From Candidatus Janibacter merdipullorum (GTDB lineage Bacteria > Actinomycetota > Actinomycetes > Actinomycetales > Dermatophilaceae), in the NCBI GenBank assembly GCA_019116945.1, contig DXAR01000027.1, positions 1 to 37,687 of the forward strand: a stretch of DNA of 37,687 nucleotides, in the 5' to 3' direction. Under the pieces are notes generated by a model, which worked only from the letters and a program-made list of their open reading frames with translations, was not told where the DNA came from and ran no database searches. This document shows positions 8,603-20,126 of the stretch, one piece after another (position 1 is the stretch's first letter; each line of letters starts with the position of its first letter). A program made the translations under genes and the position numbers.

Positions 8603-9712
8603 TCAACCGTGGACGAAGGGGGCGTCGCGCTGGCGCAGCCGTGTGGCCAGATCCGCGTGGGCGCCGTCCTCCTTCGTCGACAGGGTCGCGGTGACGACCG
8701 GACCCTGTGCGGTGATCTCCCCGAGTGCGAGGGAGTCGGAGAGACGGGTGCCGCGACTGTCCGTGCCGTCCTCGAAGACCTCGCGCAGTGACTCCACGGA
8801 GTCGCTGGCGGCGGCCTCGTCGGCGAAGTGGTAGGCGATGGTGACCACGGGCTCGTCGTCGTCCGCGGACCAGCCGAGCGCGACGGCGTCGAAGTCCGAC
8901 GGGGGGAGCGGGCCGAAGGACTGCTCGGACACGGGCTGGCTGTCGGCGGAGAAGTCGTGCCCCACCGACATGAGGGCCGAGACCGAGCCTGCCTCGTCGA
9001 GGGCGTCGGCGAGGCTGTCGACGGTCGGGTCTGTGGTGAGCGGCTCGCTCGGTCCGGAGAGCCAGTCCTTGACGACCGCGGTCGAGTCGGACGCGGCGAG
9101 CTGCCCGTCGCGCTGGGCCATCCGCACGGGCGCTCCGGTGCTCTGCACCGCGTTGCGCCCAGACAGGTCTCCGCGGCCGTCCTCTCCCTCACCGACGGTG
9201 CGCACCCCGTCGCCCACCTCGGGCAGGTGGGCGAGCGTGTCGTCGTCGACGTCTCCCGCGATGACGGTGAAGCGGCCGGGGGCCTCGGGGATGTCGGCGT
9301 AGGACGCGACGTCGACCAGGGACCAGCCCGCGAGGTCGTCGAACTCCGCGAGGTTGAGCGTGCTTCTGACGGTCAGCTCCGGGAGAAACAGGGGGATTGG
9401 CGCGTAGCCGTCCTGGGAGCGCTGCCCCGTCAGCGGTGCCAACCACTGCGCGGTGGCGGCCTCGTCACCCGGGTCGTCGGGGCGCTCGAGACCGGCTGCC
9501 TCGGTGGCGGCGTCGACGTCGGCGATCCGCACCGTGTACTCCTCGAGGTCGGTCGCGGGGACCTGGTCGAGCGTCGAGCCGATGCTGAAGTCCCTGTCAC
9601 CGTCCGCGCCGTCCCCGCCGTCGCGGGCGGGCGCGCCGCAGGCGCTCGCGGTCAGGAGGGCGAGAGCCACCCCCGCGGTGATCATCGCCCGCATTCTGAT
9701 CGTCCTCCCCAA
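8603..9712 (-). CDS. Predicted lipoprotein of unknown function
   Basis: 369 aa; signal ending in lipobox LLTASACG; no family recognised; start could be 9694. Confidence 0.65.
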   Translation of the reverse strand: MGRTIRMRAMITAGVALALLTASACGAPARDGGDGADGDRDFSIGSTLDQVPATDLEEYTVRIADVDAATEAAGLERPDDPGDEAATAQWLAPLTGQRSQDGYAPIPLFLPELTVRSTLNLAEFDDLAGWSLVDVASYADIPEAPGRFTVIAGDVDDDTLAHLPEVGDGVRTVGEGEDGRGDLSGRNAVQSTGAPVRMAQRDGQLAASDSTAVVKDWLSGPSEPLTTDPTVDSLADALDEAGSVSALMSVGHDFSADSQPVSEQSFGPLPPSDFDAVALGWSADDDEPVVTIAYHFADEAAASDSVESLREVFEDGTDSRGTRLSDSLALGEITAQGPVVTATLSTKEDGAHADLATRLRQRDAPFVHG

Positions 9713-9738
9713 GGGCCGCTCTCTCGCGTGCCCGATGG

Positions 9739-9760
9739 GGAGAACGTAGCGTAGTTCTCC
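9739..9760. promoter_or_regulatory. Dyad GGAGAAC-N8-GTTCTCC upstream of lipoprotein gene
   Basis: Perfect 7-bp arms 9739-9745 / 9754-9760 in the short gap upstream of the minus-strand lipoprotein start. Confidence 0.35.
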
Positions 9761-9793
9761 GCCGATGAGCCGATGCCCAGCGACGGACGCGAC

Positions 9794-10462
9794 TCAGCGC
9801 AGGGGGTGGCGCCCGGTGACCTCGCGCAGCTGCTCCAGCCGATGACCGGAGTAGACCCCGGATTCGACCACCCGCTGGGCGAGCGCGCGGTCGCCGAGCT
9901 TGGCCCGGAGCACCATCGGCAGGGTGATCCCCGAGCCGGAGGGCTCGACCTCGATCGGGTCACCGGCACGGATCTCACCCGGGACGACGACGCTCAGCAG
10001 GGCGCCCGTGCGGCCGTGCTCCATGAAGCGCTTGACCCAACCCCGCTCGCCCATGTGCTCGCCGAAGGTGGCGCAGGGCTGGCGCGTCCACCGCACCTCG
10101 AGGACCGCGCTGCCGACCGACCAGCGGTCGCCGACCTCCGCGGCGTCGACGTCGATCCCGGTCGTCGTGAGGTTCTCCCCGAAGCAGCCGTCCGGGAGCT
10201 CGCGCCCCAGGGCCTCGGCCCACAGGTCGAGCTCCTCCCGGGCGAAGGCGTAGACCGCCCGGTCCGAGCCGCCGTGGTGCTCCCCGTCGCCGACGTGGTC
10301 CCCGTAGACGCCCGAGACACCCGCCCCGTCGACGACCCGCCGCGGCCCCGGCTCCGTGACGCTAATGACCTCGGTCGGGTGCTTGTCGATGCCGGTCGGC
10401 CTGCCCTTCGGCACCCGCTGGAGCTTCGGTCGGCCGGTGTTGACGGAGAGGACGCGGGACAT
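9794..10462 (-). CDS. MOSC domain-containing protein (YiiM-like)
   Basis: MSRVLSVNTGRPK, TGIDKHPTE, GDHVGDGEHHGGSDRAVYAFAREELD, LPDGCFGENLTTTGIDVDAAEVGDRW, RQPCATF. Confidence 0.88.
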   Translation of the reverse strand: MSRVLSVNTGRPKLQRVPKGRPTGIDKHPTEVISVTEPGPRRVVDGAGVSGVYGDHVGDGEHHGGSDRAVYAFAREELDLWAEALGRELPDGCFGENLTTTGIDVDAAEVGDRWSVGSAVLEVRWTRQPCATFGEHMGERGWVKRFMEHGRTGALLSVVVPGEIRAGDPIEVEPSGSGITLPMVLRAKLGDRALAQRVVESGVYSGHRLEQLREVTGRHPLR

Positions 10463-10509
10463 GGGGCGAGGATACGCGTGGGGCTGGCCCCTCCCTTCGC
10501 TCGCTCGGG

Positions 10510-10551
10510 TCGCAGAAGAAGCGCGACGTCGAGGTCGCGCTTCTTCTGCGA
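10510..10551. terminator. Strong terminator-like hairpin downstream of pccB-accE
   Basis: 18-bp perfect stem TCGCAGAAGAAGCGCGAC / GTCGCGCTTCTTCTGCGA (10510-10527 / 10534-10551), 6-nt loop. Confidence 0.8.
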
Positions 10552-10557
10552 ATCAGG

Positions 10558-10793
10558 TCAGCGGGGCAGGACCGAGGCGCGCCAACCGCCCCGGGAGGGG
10601 TGGACGGGCGCGCGCACGAGGCGCTCGCGAGAGGCCCAGCGCGAAGGGGGGCCCGCCGGCTCCTCCTCGCCGCCTCCCAGCCCGGAGAGGACCGCGACGA
10701 GCGCGGCGACCTGCTCCGGGGAGGCCTCGCCATGCACCTCGATCCGCTGTGCCGGGGTCTCCTCGGTCGAGGGCGGTGCGGTCTCCTCGGTGC

Positions 10794-10797
<4 letters not shown>
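10558..10797 (-). CDS. accE: Acyl-CoA carboxylase epsilon subunit
   Basis: 79-aa ORF starting GTG at 10797, overlapping the pccB stop by [29 protein letters not shown] and [29 protein letters not shown] typical of AccE. Confidence 0.85.
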
Positions 10798-12434
<1,637 letters not shown>

Positions 12435-12458
12435 GGTGCGCAGCCTAGCCTTGCCGAT

Positions 12459-13241
12459 GTGCCCACCCCGATCGATGTCCAACGACTGACCGCCGTCCTG
12501 CCCCGTGACCGGGGCTGGGGAGAGGTCGTCCACCTCGACGAGGTCGGGTCGACGAACACCGAGGCGATCCGGCGGGCGACCCTCTGGGAGCCGGTCCTCA
12601 CCGAGTTCCAGAGCGAAGGGCGGGGTCGCCTCGACCGCACGTGGGAGGACCGCCCGGGCGCCGCTCTGGCGATGTCCGTGGTCGTCCCGTGGCTGACGCC
12701 GCCGGGCTGGTTGCCGCTGGCGGCCGGGCTCGCGGTCCACTCCGCCCTGGCCGACGAAGGGGTCCCCGCCCGCCTCAAGTGGCCCAACGACGTCCTCCTC
12801 CCGGGTGACGAAGATCGCAAGGTCTGCGGCATCCTCTGCCAGGCCGTCCCGGGTGTCGGCGCCGTTGTCGGCATCGGGATCAACGTGGCCCAGGAGCGCG
12901 ACGAGCTGCCCGTGGCGACGGCCACCTCCCTTTGCCTCGCCGGTGCCGAGGTCGACCGCACCGACCTCGCCGGGTCCGTCCTCCTCCACCTCCGGCGGTG
13001 GCACGAGCGACTCTCCGCCGGAGGGGAGTCGGCCGAGTCCGCCCGGGAGGCGTACGTGCGGGCCTGCTCGACGCTCGGCCGGCGGGTCGTCGTCCACCGA
13101 CCGGATGGCACCCGGGAGGAGGTCGAGACGACGGGCATCGACGTCGAGGGGCGCCTTCTCGTCATCGGTGCCGCGGGCTCAGATACCGTGTCCGCGGGTG
13201 ACGTGCAGCACATCAGGCTGCCCGAGTCGCCTTCTGCCTGA
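12459..13241 (+). CDS. birA: Biotin--[acetyl-CoA-carboxylase] ligase
   Basis: GTG start; [73 protein letters not shown]. Confidence 0.93.
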   Translation: MPTPIDVQRLTAVLPRDRGWGEVVHLDEVGSTNTEAIRRATLWEPVLTEFQSEGRGRLDRTWEDRPGAALAMSVVVPWLTPPGWLPLAAGLAVHSALADEGVPARLKWPNDVLLPGDEDRKVCGILCQAVPGVGAVVGIGINVAQERDELPVATATSLCLAGAEVDRTDLAGSVLLHLRRWHERLSAGGESAESAREAYVRACSTLGRRVVVHRPDGTREEVETTGIDVEGRLLVIGAAGSDTVSAGDVQHIRLPESPSA

Positions 13242-13265
13242 CCATCCTCGACGCCAGGAGGTGCC

Positions 13266-14336
13266 GTGCCGTACTCCGGAGCCCACGGACGCCGCTCCTC
13301 CCCGGACGAGGACGACCTCGACAGCGGCCCGGAGGACTTCGAGCGGGCGCTCCTCGGTCGGCCGGCCTCGATGGGTCGCCGCGAGGTGTCGCGCGGGGCC
13401 GGGGTCTCCGTGCGCTCGGCACGCAAGTTCTGGCACGCCCTCGGCTTCCCCGTCGTCCACGAGGGCGACGACATGTTCACCGAGGCCGACCTCGAGGCGC
13501 TCGCCGGGGTCGCCCGGCTCGTGCGCGAGGGCGACATCCCCGAGGAGTTCGCCCTCTCGATGACCCGGGCCTTCGCCCGGACTATGGACCGCCTCGCCGC
13601 CTGGCAGGCCCAGCTCGTCGTCGAGGAGGTCTCCCGCCAGCGCCACGGGGACGAGGAGCCGACGCCGGAGGAGGCCGTCAACGACTCCGCGGAGGCGGCC
13701 GCGTGGCTGTCCTCGCTCACCGAGGAGGTGGAGCCCCTCCTCGTCTACGTGTGGCGACGTCAGCTCACCGCGACCATCCAGCGGATGCTCACCATCGAGG
13801 AGGAGGCCGGGAGCACGAGCATCATCGGCTTCGCCGACCTCGTGAACTTCACCTCCGTCGTCCGTCGGCTCACCGAGCGGGAGCTCGCCCGCATGGTGCA
13901 GCGCTTCGAGGACCTGTGCACCGACATCGTCACTGCGCACGGCGGCCGGGTCGTCAAGACGGTCGGCGACGAGGTCCTCTTCCAGACCTTCGACGTGGCC
14001 CCCGGCGCGGCCATCGCTCTCGACCTCGTGGAGGCGATGGCCGAGGACGACCTGCTGCCCGCGGCGCGGGTGGGCATGGCCCACGGGCCGGTCGTGCGGC
14101 GCCTGGGCGATGTCTTCGGGACGACGGTCAACCGCGCGAGCCGGCTCACCGCGGTCGCCCCTCCGGGCGGCGTCTACGTCGACGACGCGCTCACCCGTCT
14201 CCTGGAGCCGCTCAGCGGATTCTCCACCGTCCCGACGCGGCGACGCTCCCTGCGGGGCATCGGTGAGGTCGCCCCCAGCCGGCTCGTCCGGGTCACCGGC
14301 GTCCGGCGCTCGACCGATGTCACCGCGCACGTCTGA
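13266..14336 (+). CDS. Class III adenylate/guanylate cyclase with N-terminal regulatory domain
   Basis: FADLVNFTSVVRRLTERELARMVQRFEDLC, GGRVVKTVGDEVLFQ, VFGTTVNRASRLTAVAPPGGVYV; N-terminal MerR-like/pH-sensor-type region resembles Rv1264-type cyclases. Confidence 0.88.
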   Translation: MPYSGAHGRRSSPDEDDLDSGPEDFERALLGRPASMGRREVSRGAGVSVRSARKFWHALGFPVVHEGDDMFTEADLEALAGVARLVREGDIPEEFALSMTRAFARTMDRLAAWQAQLVVEEVSRQRHGDEEPTPEEAVNDSAEAAAWLSSLTEEVEPLLVYVWRRQLTATIQRMLTIEEEAGSTSIIGFADLVNFTSVVRRLTERELARMVQRFEDLCTDIVTAHGGRVVKTVGDEVLFQTFDVAPGAAIALDLVEAMAEDDLLPAARVGMAHGPVVRRLGDVFGTTVNRASRLTAVAPPGGVYVDDALTRLLEPLSGFSTVPTRRRSLRGIGEVAPSRLVRVTGVRRSTDVTAHV

Positions 14337-14359
14337 CGTCGAGTTCCTATGATCCGACC

Positions 14360-15028
14360 ATGACCCGTGTGCTGCTGGCCGAGGACGACACCGCCATCTC
14401 CGACCCCCTGGCGCGGGCTCTCGTGCGGGAGGGATATGACGTCACCGTGCACGCCGACGGGCGCGAGGCCCTCGACACGGCCCTCGGCGTGCCTCCCGAC
14501 CTGCTCGTCCTGGACCTCGGCCTGCCCACCCTCGACGGCCTCGAGGTCTGCCGCCGGCTGCGGTCCACCGGGTCGGATGTCCCGGTCCTCATCCTCACCG
14601 CCCGTGCGGACGAGGTGGACACCGTCGTCGGTCTCGACGCCGGGGCGGACGACTACGTGACCAAGCCCTTCCGGCTCGCCGAGCTCATGGCGCGCGTCCG
14701 CGCACTCCTCCGTCGCCGCACCGACGAGACCCTCGAGCCGAGCGGTCCGCTGCGGCTCGACCTCGACAGCCGACGGGTGTGGTTCCACGGTGAGGAGCTG
14801 GCGCTCACCGCCAAGGAATTCTCCGTGCTCAGCGTGCTCGTGCGCGAGCGGGGGCGGGTCGTCACCCGTGAGCAGCTCATGGGTGAGGTCTGGGAGACCG
14901 AGTGGTACGGCTCCACCAAGGCCCTCGACATGCACATCTCCGTCCTCCGGCGGAAACTCGGCGACGACGTCGCCGACCCTCGTCACATCGCGACCGTGCG
15001 CGGGGTCGGGTTCCGCTTCGACTCGTGA
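14360..15028 (+). CDS. OmpR-family two-component response regulator
   Basis: Receiver (VLLAEDDTAI, LLVLDLGLPTLDGLEV, ILTARADEVD, KPF) plus winged-helix C-terminus (LTAKEFSVLSVLVRERGRVVTREQLMGEVWETEW...RRKLGDD). Confidence 0.95.
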   Translation: MTRVLLAEDDTAISDPLARALVREGYDVTVHADGREALDTALGVPPDLLVLDLGLPTLDGLEVCRRLRSTGSDVPVLILTARADEVDTVVGLDAGADDYVTKPFRLAELMARVRALLRRRTDETLEPSGPLRLDLDSRRVWFHGEELALTAKEFSVLSVLVRERGRVVTREQLMGEVWETEWYGSTKALDMHISVLRRKLGDDVADPRHIATVRGVGFRFDS

Positions 15029-16023
15029 CCTATCGCGCCCAGGTCCGCCGACTCCTGCTCGGAGCGGTCGCCGCAGCCGGGGTCATCACCGCCCTCGTCC
15101 TCGGGACGGTGGCCATGGTGGCCGCCGAGGACGCCATGGTCCTCGGTCTCGACCTCATGGCCTGGACCGTCGTGGCCCTCGTCCTGGGCGTGGGCGCGAG
15201 CGCAGCCGGTGGCCTGGCGGTGCTCCGGCTCGTCGAGGAGCGCCGGGCGAAGGGGGCGGCCTTCGTCAGCGAGCAGATCGAGGCCATCCGCGAAGGGGGA
15301 GGAGCACTGCCCCGGACCGAGATCGGCGTGCCCGACATCGACGCCGCGACGCAGGAGATCGCCCACCTCGCGGGCGAGCTGGCCCGGCAGCGCGCGCTGG
15401 ACCGGGACTTCGCGGCCGATGCCTCGCACCAGCTGCGCACGCCGCTCACCGCCCTCCTCATGCGACTGGAGGAGATCACCCAGACCGACGACCTCGAGGT
15501 GATCCGGGACGAGGCAGAGGTGGCCGTGACCCAGGTCGAGCGACTGAGCGGTGTTGTCGACACCCTGCGCTCGCGCACCTCCGAGGGCGGTGAGATCCCC
15601 GAGATCTCCCTCGACTCGGTGCTCGCCTCGCTCCAGCGGGAGTACCAGCCGGCCTTCACCGCGGCCCGGCGCAGCATGCGGGTCGACGGGCCACCCGGCC
15701 TGGCCGTGCGCTGCGCGCCGATGGATCTGGCCCAGATCCTCCAGACCCTCGTCGAGAATGCCCTGGCCCACGGAGGTGGCCGGGTGACGATCACCATGCG
15801 GGGCTCCATCGGGTCCGTCGTCCTCGAGGTGCAGGACGAGGGCGAGGGGATCCCCACGGCGATCGCCCCGCACATCTTCGAACGCTCGGTGACGTCGAGC
15901 GGGTCCGGTCTCGGCCTCGGGCTGGCACGCCAGCTCACCGAGCGCAATGGCGGCCGGCTCGAGCTCGTCCGGGCACAGCCGGCGACCTTCTCCGTCTTCC
16001 TCTCGGGGTCGGGGCGACGCTGA
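15025..16023 (+). CDS. Sensor histidine kinase
   Basis: GTG at 15025 overlapping RR stop; two TM segments, HAMP-like region, DASHQLRTPLTALLMRLEEI, NALAHGGG, DEGEGIP, GSGLGLGLAR. Confidence 0.93.
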   Translation: MTYRAQVRRLLLGAVAAAGVITALVLGTVAMVAAEDAMVLGLDLMAWTVVALVLGVGASAAGGLAVLRLVEERRAKGAAFVSEQIEAIREGGGALPRTEIGVPDIDAATQEIAHLAGELARQRALDRDFAADASHQLRTPLTALLMRLEEITQTDDLEVIRDEAEVAVTQVERLSGVVDTLRSRTSEGGEIPEISLDSVLASLQREYQPAFTAARRSMRVDGPPGLAVRCAPMDLAQILQTLVENALAHGGGRVTITMRGSIGSVVLEVQDEGEGIPTAIAPHIFERSVTSSGSGLGLGLARQLTERNGGRLELVRAQPATFSVFLSGSGRR

Positions 16024-16039
16024 CCCCCTTCGCCCCCGG

Positions 16040-16549
16040 TCACGCGGCCGGGGCACCGTCCTCCGGATCCCGGGCGAAGACGAAGCGACGGTAGGTCCAG
16101 AAGCGGAAGAGCGTCCCCAGGGCGATGCCGAAGATCGTCGCGAGGTTGTCCGCGAGCCGGCTCTCGAAGTCGAGGACGTAGTGCGAGATGACGAGGGTCA
16201 GCGTCGAGATGACGAGGGCCAGCCCGTTGACGACGAAGAAGAGGGTCACCTCGTGGTGCGCCGGACGGGATCGACGGTGGGCGAAGGTCCAGCTCCGGTT
16301 GCCGAACCAGGCGACGAGGGTGGCGGTGACCCCGCTGAGGATGCGGGCGGTCGTCACCTTGTCCTCGAGGACGGTGTGGGTGAGGAGATTCATCCCGCCG
16401 AGGTCGACGACGAAGGCGATCGCGCCGACGAGACCGAACTTCGCGATCTCGTGCCAGATCGTGTCGACGAAGCGCCCGACCCGGCCGCGAGGACGGCCGA
16501 CGGAGGCCGGCTGGGCAGCCTCGTGCGACGGGCGGGACGGATCGGACAT
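16040..16549 (-). CDS. GtrA family membrane protein
   Basis: EIAKFGLVGAIAFVVDLGGMNLLT, ATLVAWFGNRSWTFAHR, GTLFRFWTYRRFVF; start at 16549. Confidence 0.88.
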   Translation of the reverse strand: MSDPSRPSHEAAQPASVGRPRGRVGRFVDTIWHEIAKFGLVGAIAFVVDLGGMNLLTHTVLEDKVTTARILSGVTATLVAWFGNRSWTFAHRRSRPAHHEVTLFFVVNGLALVISTLTLVISHYVLDFESRLADNLATIFGIALGTLFRFWTYRRFVFARDPEDGAPAA

Positions 16550-16607
16550 CTCTCGCAGGGTAATCGCGGGGCAGGCGAAGGGAGACATCGTCGATAGGGT
16601 GCGCACC

Positions 16608-17780
16608 GTGTCCGAACCCCAACGCGCCCCAGGTGGCTTCCCTGTCGTCGGCATCATCGGCGGGGGGCAGCTCGCCCGCATGTGCGCCGGTCCCGCCGTC
16701 GAGCTGGGCATCACCCTGTCCGTCCTCACCGAGGCGCCGGACGCCAGTGCCGCCCTGGCCGTGCCCTCCGCGCCGGTCGGTGCGCACACCGACGTCGAGA
16801 CGGTGCGGGCCTTCGCCCGCGGGTGCGATGTCGTCACCTTCGACCACGAGCACGTGCCGACGGCCGTGCTCGACGCCCTGCTCGAGGACGGGGTCGCCGT
16901 GCGGCCGGGGCCGCAGGCCCTGCTCCACGCCCAGGACAAGCTCGTCATGCGGGAGGCGCTCACGGCGGCCGGGGTGCCGTGCCCGCGCTGGGCGGCGGCG
17001 TCGACCGCTGAGGACGTCACGGACTTCGCCGCGGAGGTGGGGTGGCCGCTCGTCGCCAAGACCCCGCGGGGCGGCTACGACGGCAAGGGGGTCCTCGTCG
17101 CCCACGGTGTCGCCGACCTCGAGGACTGGTTGGCGAGGGCCGCGGACCGGGGCGAGCCCCTCCTGCTCGAGGAGGCCGTGCCCTTCGTCCGGGAGGTCGC
17201 GGTGCTCCTCGCCCGCAGCCCCTCCGGGCAGGCGGCGGCGTGGCCGGTCGTCGAGACGGTCCAGACCGAGGGGATCTGCACCGAGGTCATCGCCCCGGCG
17301 CCGGGTCTCTCCGAGGAGGCGGCGCGGAGGGCGACGGCGATCGGTCTCGACGTCGCCGCGATGCTCGAGGTGACGGGGGTCATGGCCGTCGAGCTCTTCC
17401 AGCTGGAGGACGGGTCGGTCGTCGTCAACGAGCTCGCGATGCGTCCGCACAACTCGGGCCACTGGAGCATGGACGGGGCCGTGACCGGGCAGTTCGAGCA
17501 GCACCTGCGCGCCGTGCTCGACCTGCCGCTCGGGTCGCCGCGGCCCCGGGCACCGTGGACCGTCATGGGCAATGTCCTCGGTGGCGACCACCCCGAGCTG
17601 TACCCGACCTACCGTCACGTCATGGCCCGTGACCCCGAGCTCAAGGTGCACCTCTACGGCAAGGGGGTCCGTCCGGGGCGCAAGATCGGGCACGTCAACG
17701 TCAGCGGTGAGGACCTCGCCGACCTGCGCGAGCGTGCCCGGCACGCTGCGGACTACATCGAGGGAGCGGTTCTGGAATGA
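16608..17780 (+). CDS. purK: 5-(carboxyamino)imidazole ribonucleotide synthase
   Basis: [99 protein letters not shown] start. Confidence 0.96.
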   Translation: MSEPQRAPGGFPVVGIIGGGQLARMCAGPAVELGITLSVLTEAPDASAALAVPSAPVGAHTDVETVRAFARGCDVVTFDHEHVPTAVLDALLEDGVAVRPGPQALLHAQDKLVMREALTAAGVPCPRWAAASTAEDVTDFAAEVGWPLVAKTPRGGYDGKGVLVAHGVADLEDWLARAADRGEPLLLEEAVPFVREVAVLLARSPSGQAAAWPVVETVQTEGICTEVIAPAPGLSEEAARRATAIGLDVAAMLEVTGVMAVELFQLEDGSVVVNELAMRPHNSGHWSMDGAVTGQFEQHLRAVLDLPLGSPRPRAPWTVMGNVLGGDHPELYPTYRHVMARDPELKVHLYGKGVRPGRKIGHVNVSGEDLADLRERARHAADYIEGAVLE

Positions 17781-18322
17781 CGAGCACGAGCAGCACGACC
17801 GGTGGGAAGGCGACGCCCCGCGTCGGCCTCGTCATGGGCAGCGACAGCGACTGGCCGACGATGGTGGCCGCCGCCGACGTCCTCGACGAGCTGGGGGTGG
17901 CCTACGAGGCCGACGTCGTCTCCGCGCACCGGATGCCGACGGAGATGATCGAGTACGGGCGCACTGCCGAAGGGCGGGGCCTGCGGGTCGTCATCGCGGG
18001 CGCCGGGGGAGCGGCGCACCTGCCGGGGATGCTCGCCTCCGTGACGACCCTGCCGGTCGTCGGTGTCCCGGTGCCGCTGAAGCACCTCGACGGGATGGAC
18101 TCGTTGCTCTCCATCGTCCAGATGCCCGCCGGCATCCCGGTGGCGACGATGGCCGTCGGCGGCGCCCGCAATGCCGGCCTCATGGCCGCGCGGATCCTCG
18201 GAGCGGGGGAGACCGAGGAGGCGGCCCGGCTGCGGGGGGCGCTGGCGACCTTCGCCGAGGACCTCTCCGCCCAGGCACACGCGAAGGGTGAGCGGCTGCG
18301 CCAGCGGCGCGCCGCGGACTAG
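17777..18322 (+). CDS. purE: 5-(carboxyamino)imidazole ribonucleotide mutase
   Basis: [55 protein letters not shown]; 4-bp ATGA overlap with purK. Confidence 0.96.
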   Translation: MTSTSSTTGGKATPRVGLVMGSDSDWPTMVAAADVLDELGVAYEADVVSAHRMPTEMIEYGRTAEGRGLRVVIAGAGGAAHLPGMLASVTTLPVVGVPVPLKHLDGMDSLLSIVQMPAGIPVATMAVGGARNAGLMAARILGAGETEEAARLRGALATFAEDLSAQAHAKGERLRQRRAAD

Positions 18323-18344
18323 CTCAGTGGCTGGCGGCCCCGGC

Positions 18345-18797
18345 TCAGCGGCTGGCGCCCTCGTTGCGTAGCTGGCGCCACTCGATCTTGGGGCAGGTGT
18401 CCATGACGACGAGCAGGCCGGCCTCGCGGGCTCGGTCGGCGGCGGCCGGGTCCTCGACCCCGAGCTGCATCCAGATGGCGTCGATCTGGAGCCGGTCCTT
18501 GTTGGCGATGGCCTCGTCGACGACCGCGCCGACGTGGTCACTGTTGACGAAGCAGTCGACGACCTTGATGTCCATGTCCGGGATGTCGGAGAGGGTGGCG
18601 TACCCTTGGTCGCCGTCCACGGTCTCGGCCGAGGGATGGACCGGGATGATCCGCTTGTGCATCTCCTTCTTGAGCCACTGCGCGACCCGCAGCGCGTCCC
18701 GGTCGTCGTTGTTGCTCAGTCCCACGACGACCCACGTGCCCGGGTCGGCGATGAGACGGCGCATCGTCTCCGTGTCGTTCTTGTGCGTGAGGCTCAT
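18345..18797 (-). CDS. CoA-binding domain protein
   Basis: WVVVGLSNNDDRDALRVAQWLKKEMHKRIIPVHPSAE, DIKVVDCFVNSDHVGAVVDEAI, WMQLGVEDPAAADRAREAGLLVVMDTCPKIE. Confidence 0.88.
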   Translation of the reverse strand: MSLTHKNDTETMRRLIADPGTWVVVGLSNNDDRDALRVAQWLKKEMHKRIIPVHPSAETVDGDQGYATLSDIPDMDIKVVDCFVNSDHVGAVVDEAIANKDRLQIDAIWMQLGVEDPAAADRAREAGLLVVMDTCPKIEWRQLRNEGASR

Positions 18798-18835
18798 GTG
18801 ATCCATCCAACGCCGCCCTTCGCCGGGAATCAATG

Positions 18836-18876
18836 GCCCACGCCCACACTTGACGGGGAATGTGGGTCGCGTGGGC
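18836..18876. promoter_or_regulatory. Imperfect dyad overlapping a possible -35 upstream of UDP-sugar dehydrogenase gene
   Basis: GCCCACGC-CCACA ... TGTGG-GTC-GCGTGGGC with TTGACG (18850-18855) in the loop and AATAAT at 18877-18882. Confidence 0.4.
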
Positions 18877-18927
18877 AATAATGCCGCGGGGAGCCCACCC
18901 CCGAACCCCAGCGCAGTGAGGAAACAC

Positions 18928-20103
18928 GTGACTACGAAGATCGCCGTCGTCGGGACCGGGTACGTCGGCCTGTCCATGGCCGTCCTGCTCGCCCAGCACA
19001 ACGAGGTCGTCGGATTCGACATCGACGAGCGTCGGGTGACGATGCTCAACGAGGGGCGCAGCCCGATCCAGGACGAGGAGATCATCGACTTCCTCGCCCA
19101 CCGGGAGCTGGACCTCACCTTCACGCTGGACAAGGAGCAGGCGTACGCCGGTGCGGAGTTCGTCGTCATCGCGACGCCCACCGACTACGACCCGGACACC
19201 AACTACTTCGACACGAGCACGGTCGAGGGTGTCATCCAGGACGTCATGGCGATCAACCCCGATGCCGTCATGGTCGTCAAGTCCACGATCCCGGTCGGCT
19301 TCACCGGCAACCTGCGGGAAAAGCTCGGGACCGACAACCTCATCTTCAGCCCGGAGTTCCTCCGCGAGGGCAAGGCGCTGCAGGACAACCTCCACCCGAG
19401 CCGGATCGTCGTGGGCGAGGTGAGCGACCGCGCGCAGCGTTTCGCCGACCTGCTCACCGAGGGAGCGGTCGACACCGACGTGCCCGTGCTGCTCACCGAC
19501 GCGACCGAGGCGGAGGCGATCAAGCTCTTCGCCAACACCTACCTCGCGATGCGCGTGGCCTACTTCAACGAGCTCGACACCTTCGCCGCGACGCACGGGC
19601 TCAACACCCGTCAGATCATCGACGGGGTCGGCCACGACCCGCGGATCGGGACGCACTACAACAACCCCTCCTTCGGCTACGGGGGCTACTGCCTGCCGAA
19701 GGACACCAAGCAGCTCCTGGCGAACTACCAGGAGGTCCCGCAGAACCTCATGCAGGCGATCGTCGACTCCAACCGCACCCGCAAGGACTTCGTCGCCGAG
19801 GACATCCTCGCCCGCCGGCCGCAGGTCGTCGGGGTCCACCGCCTCATCATGAAGGCCGGCTCGGACAACTTCCGCGCCTCCTCGATCCAGGGGATCATGA
19901 AGCGCCTCAAGGGCAAGGGCGTCGAGGTCGTCATCTTCGAGCCGGAGCTCGAGGAAGATGTCTTCTTCGGGTCGAAGGTCGTCCGTGACCTCGACGAGTT
20001 CAAGCAGCTGGCGGATGTCATCATCGCCAACCGCCGGACGGTCGACCTCGAGGACGTCGCGGACAAGGTCTACACCCGGGACCTCTTCGGTACCGACTCC
20101 TGA
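18928..20103 (+). CDS. UDP-glucose/GDP-mannose-type nucleotide-sugar dehydrogenase
   Basis: [72 protein letters not shown] start. Confidence 0.93.
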   Translation: MTTKIAVVGTGYVGLSMAVLLAQHNEVVGFDIDERRVTMLNEGRSPIQDEEIIDFLAHRELDLTFTLDKEQAYAGAEFVVIATPTDYDPDTNYFDTSTVEGVIQDVMAINPDAVMVVKSTIPVGFTGNLREKLGTDNLIFSPEFLREGKALQDNLHPSRIVVGEVSDRAQRFADLLTEGAVDTDVPVLLTDATEAEAIKLFANTYLAMRVAYFNELDTFAATHGLNTRQIIDGVGHDPRIGTHYNNPSFGYGGYCLPKDTKQLLANYQEVPQNLMQAIVDSNRTRKDFVAEDILARRPQVVGVHRLIMKAGSDNFRASSIQGIMKRLKGKGVEVVIFEPELEEDVFFGSKVVRDLDEFKQLADVIIANRRTVDLEDVADKVYTRDLFGTDS

Positions 20104-20126
20104 GGGGGCCGGTACGATCCCGAGAC

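Noticed and set aside
15030-17744. 904-aa minus-strand ORF
   Set aside because: Antisense to the HK and purK; codon composition is typical of high-GC shadow reading; no recognisable domain.
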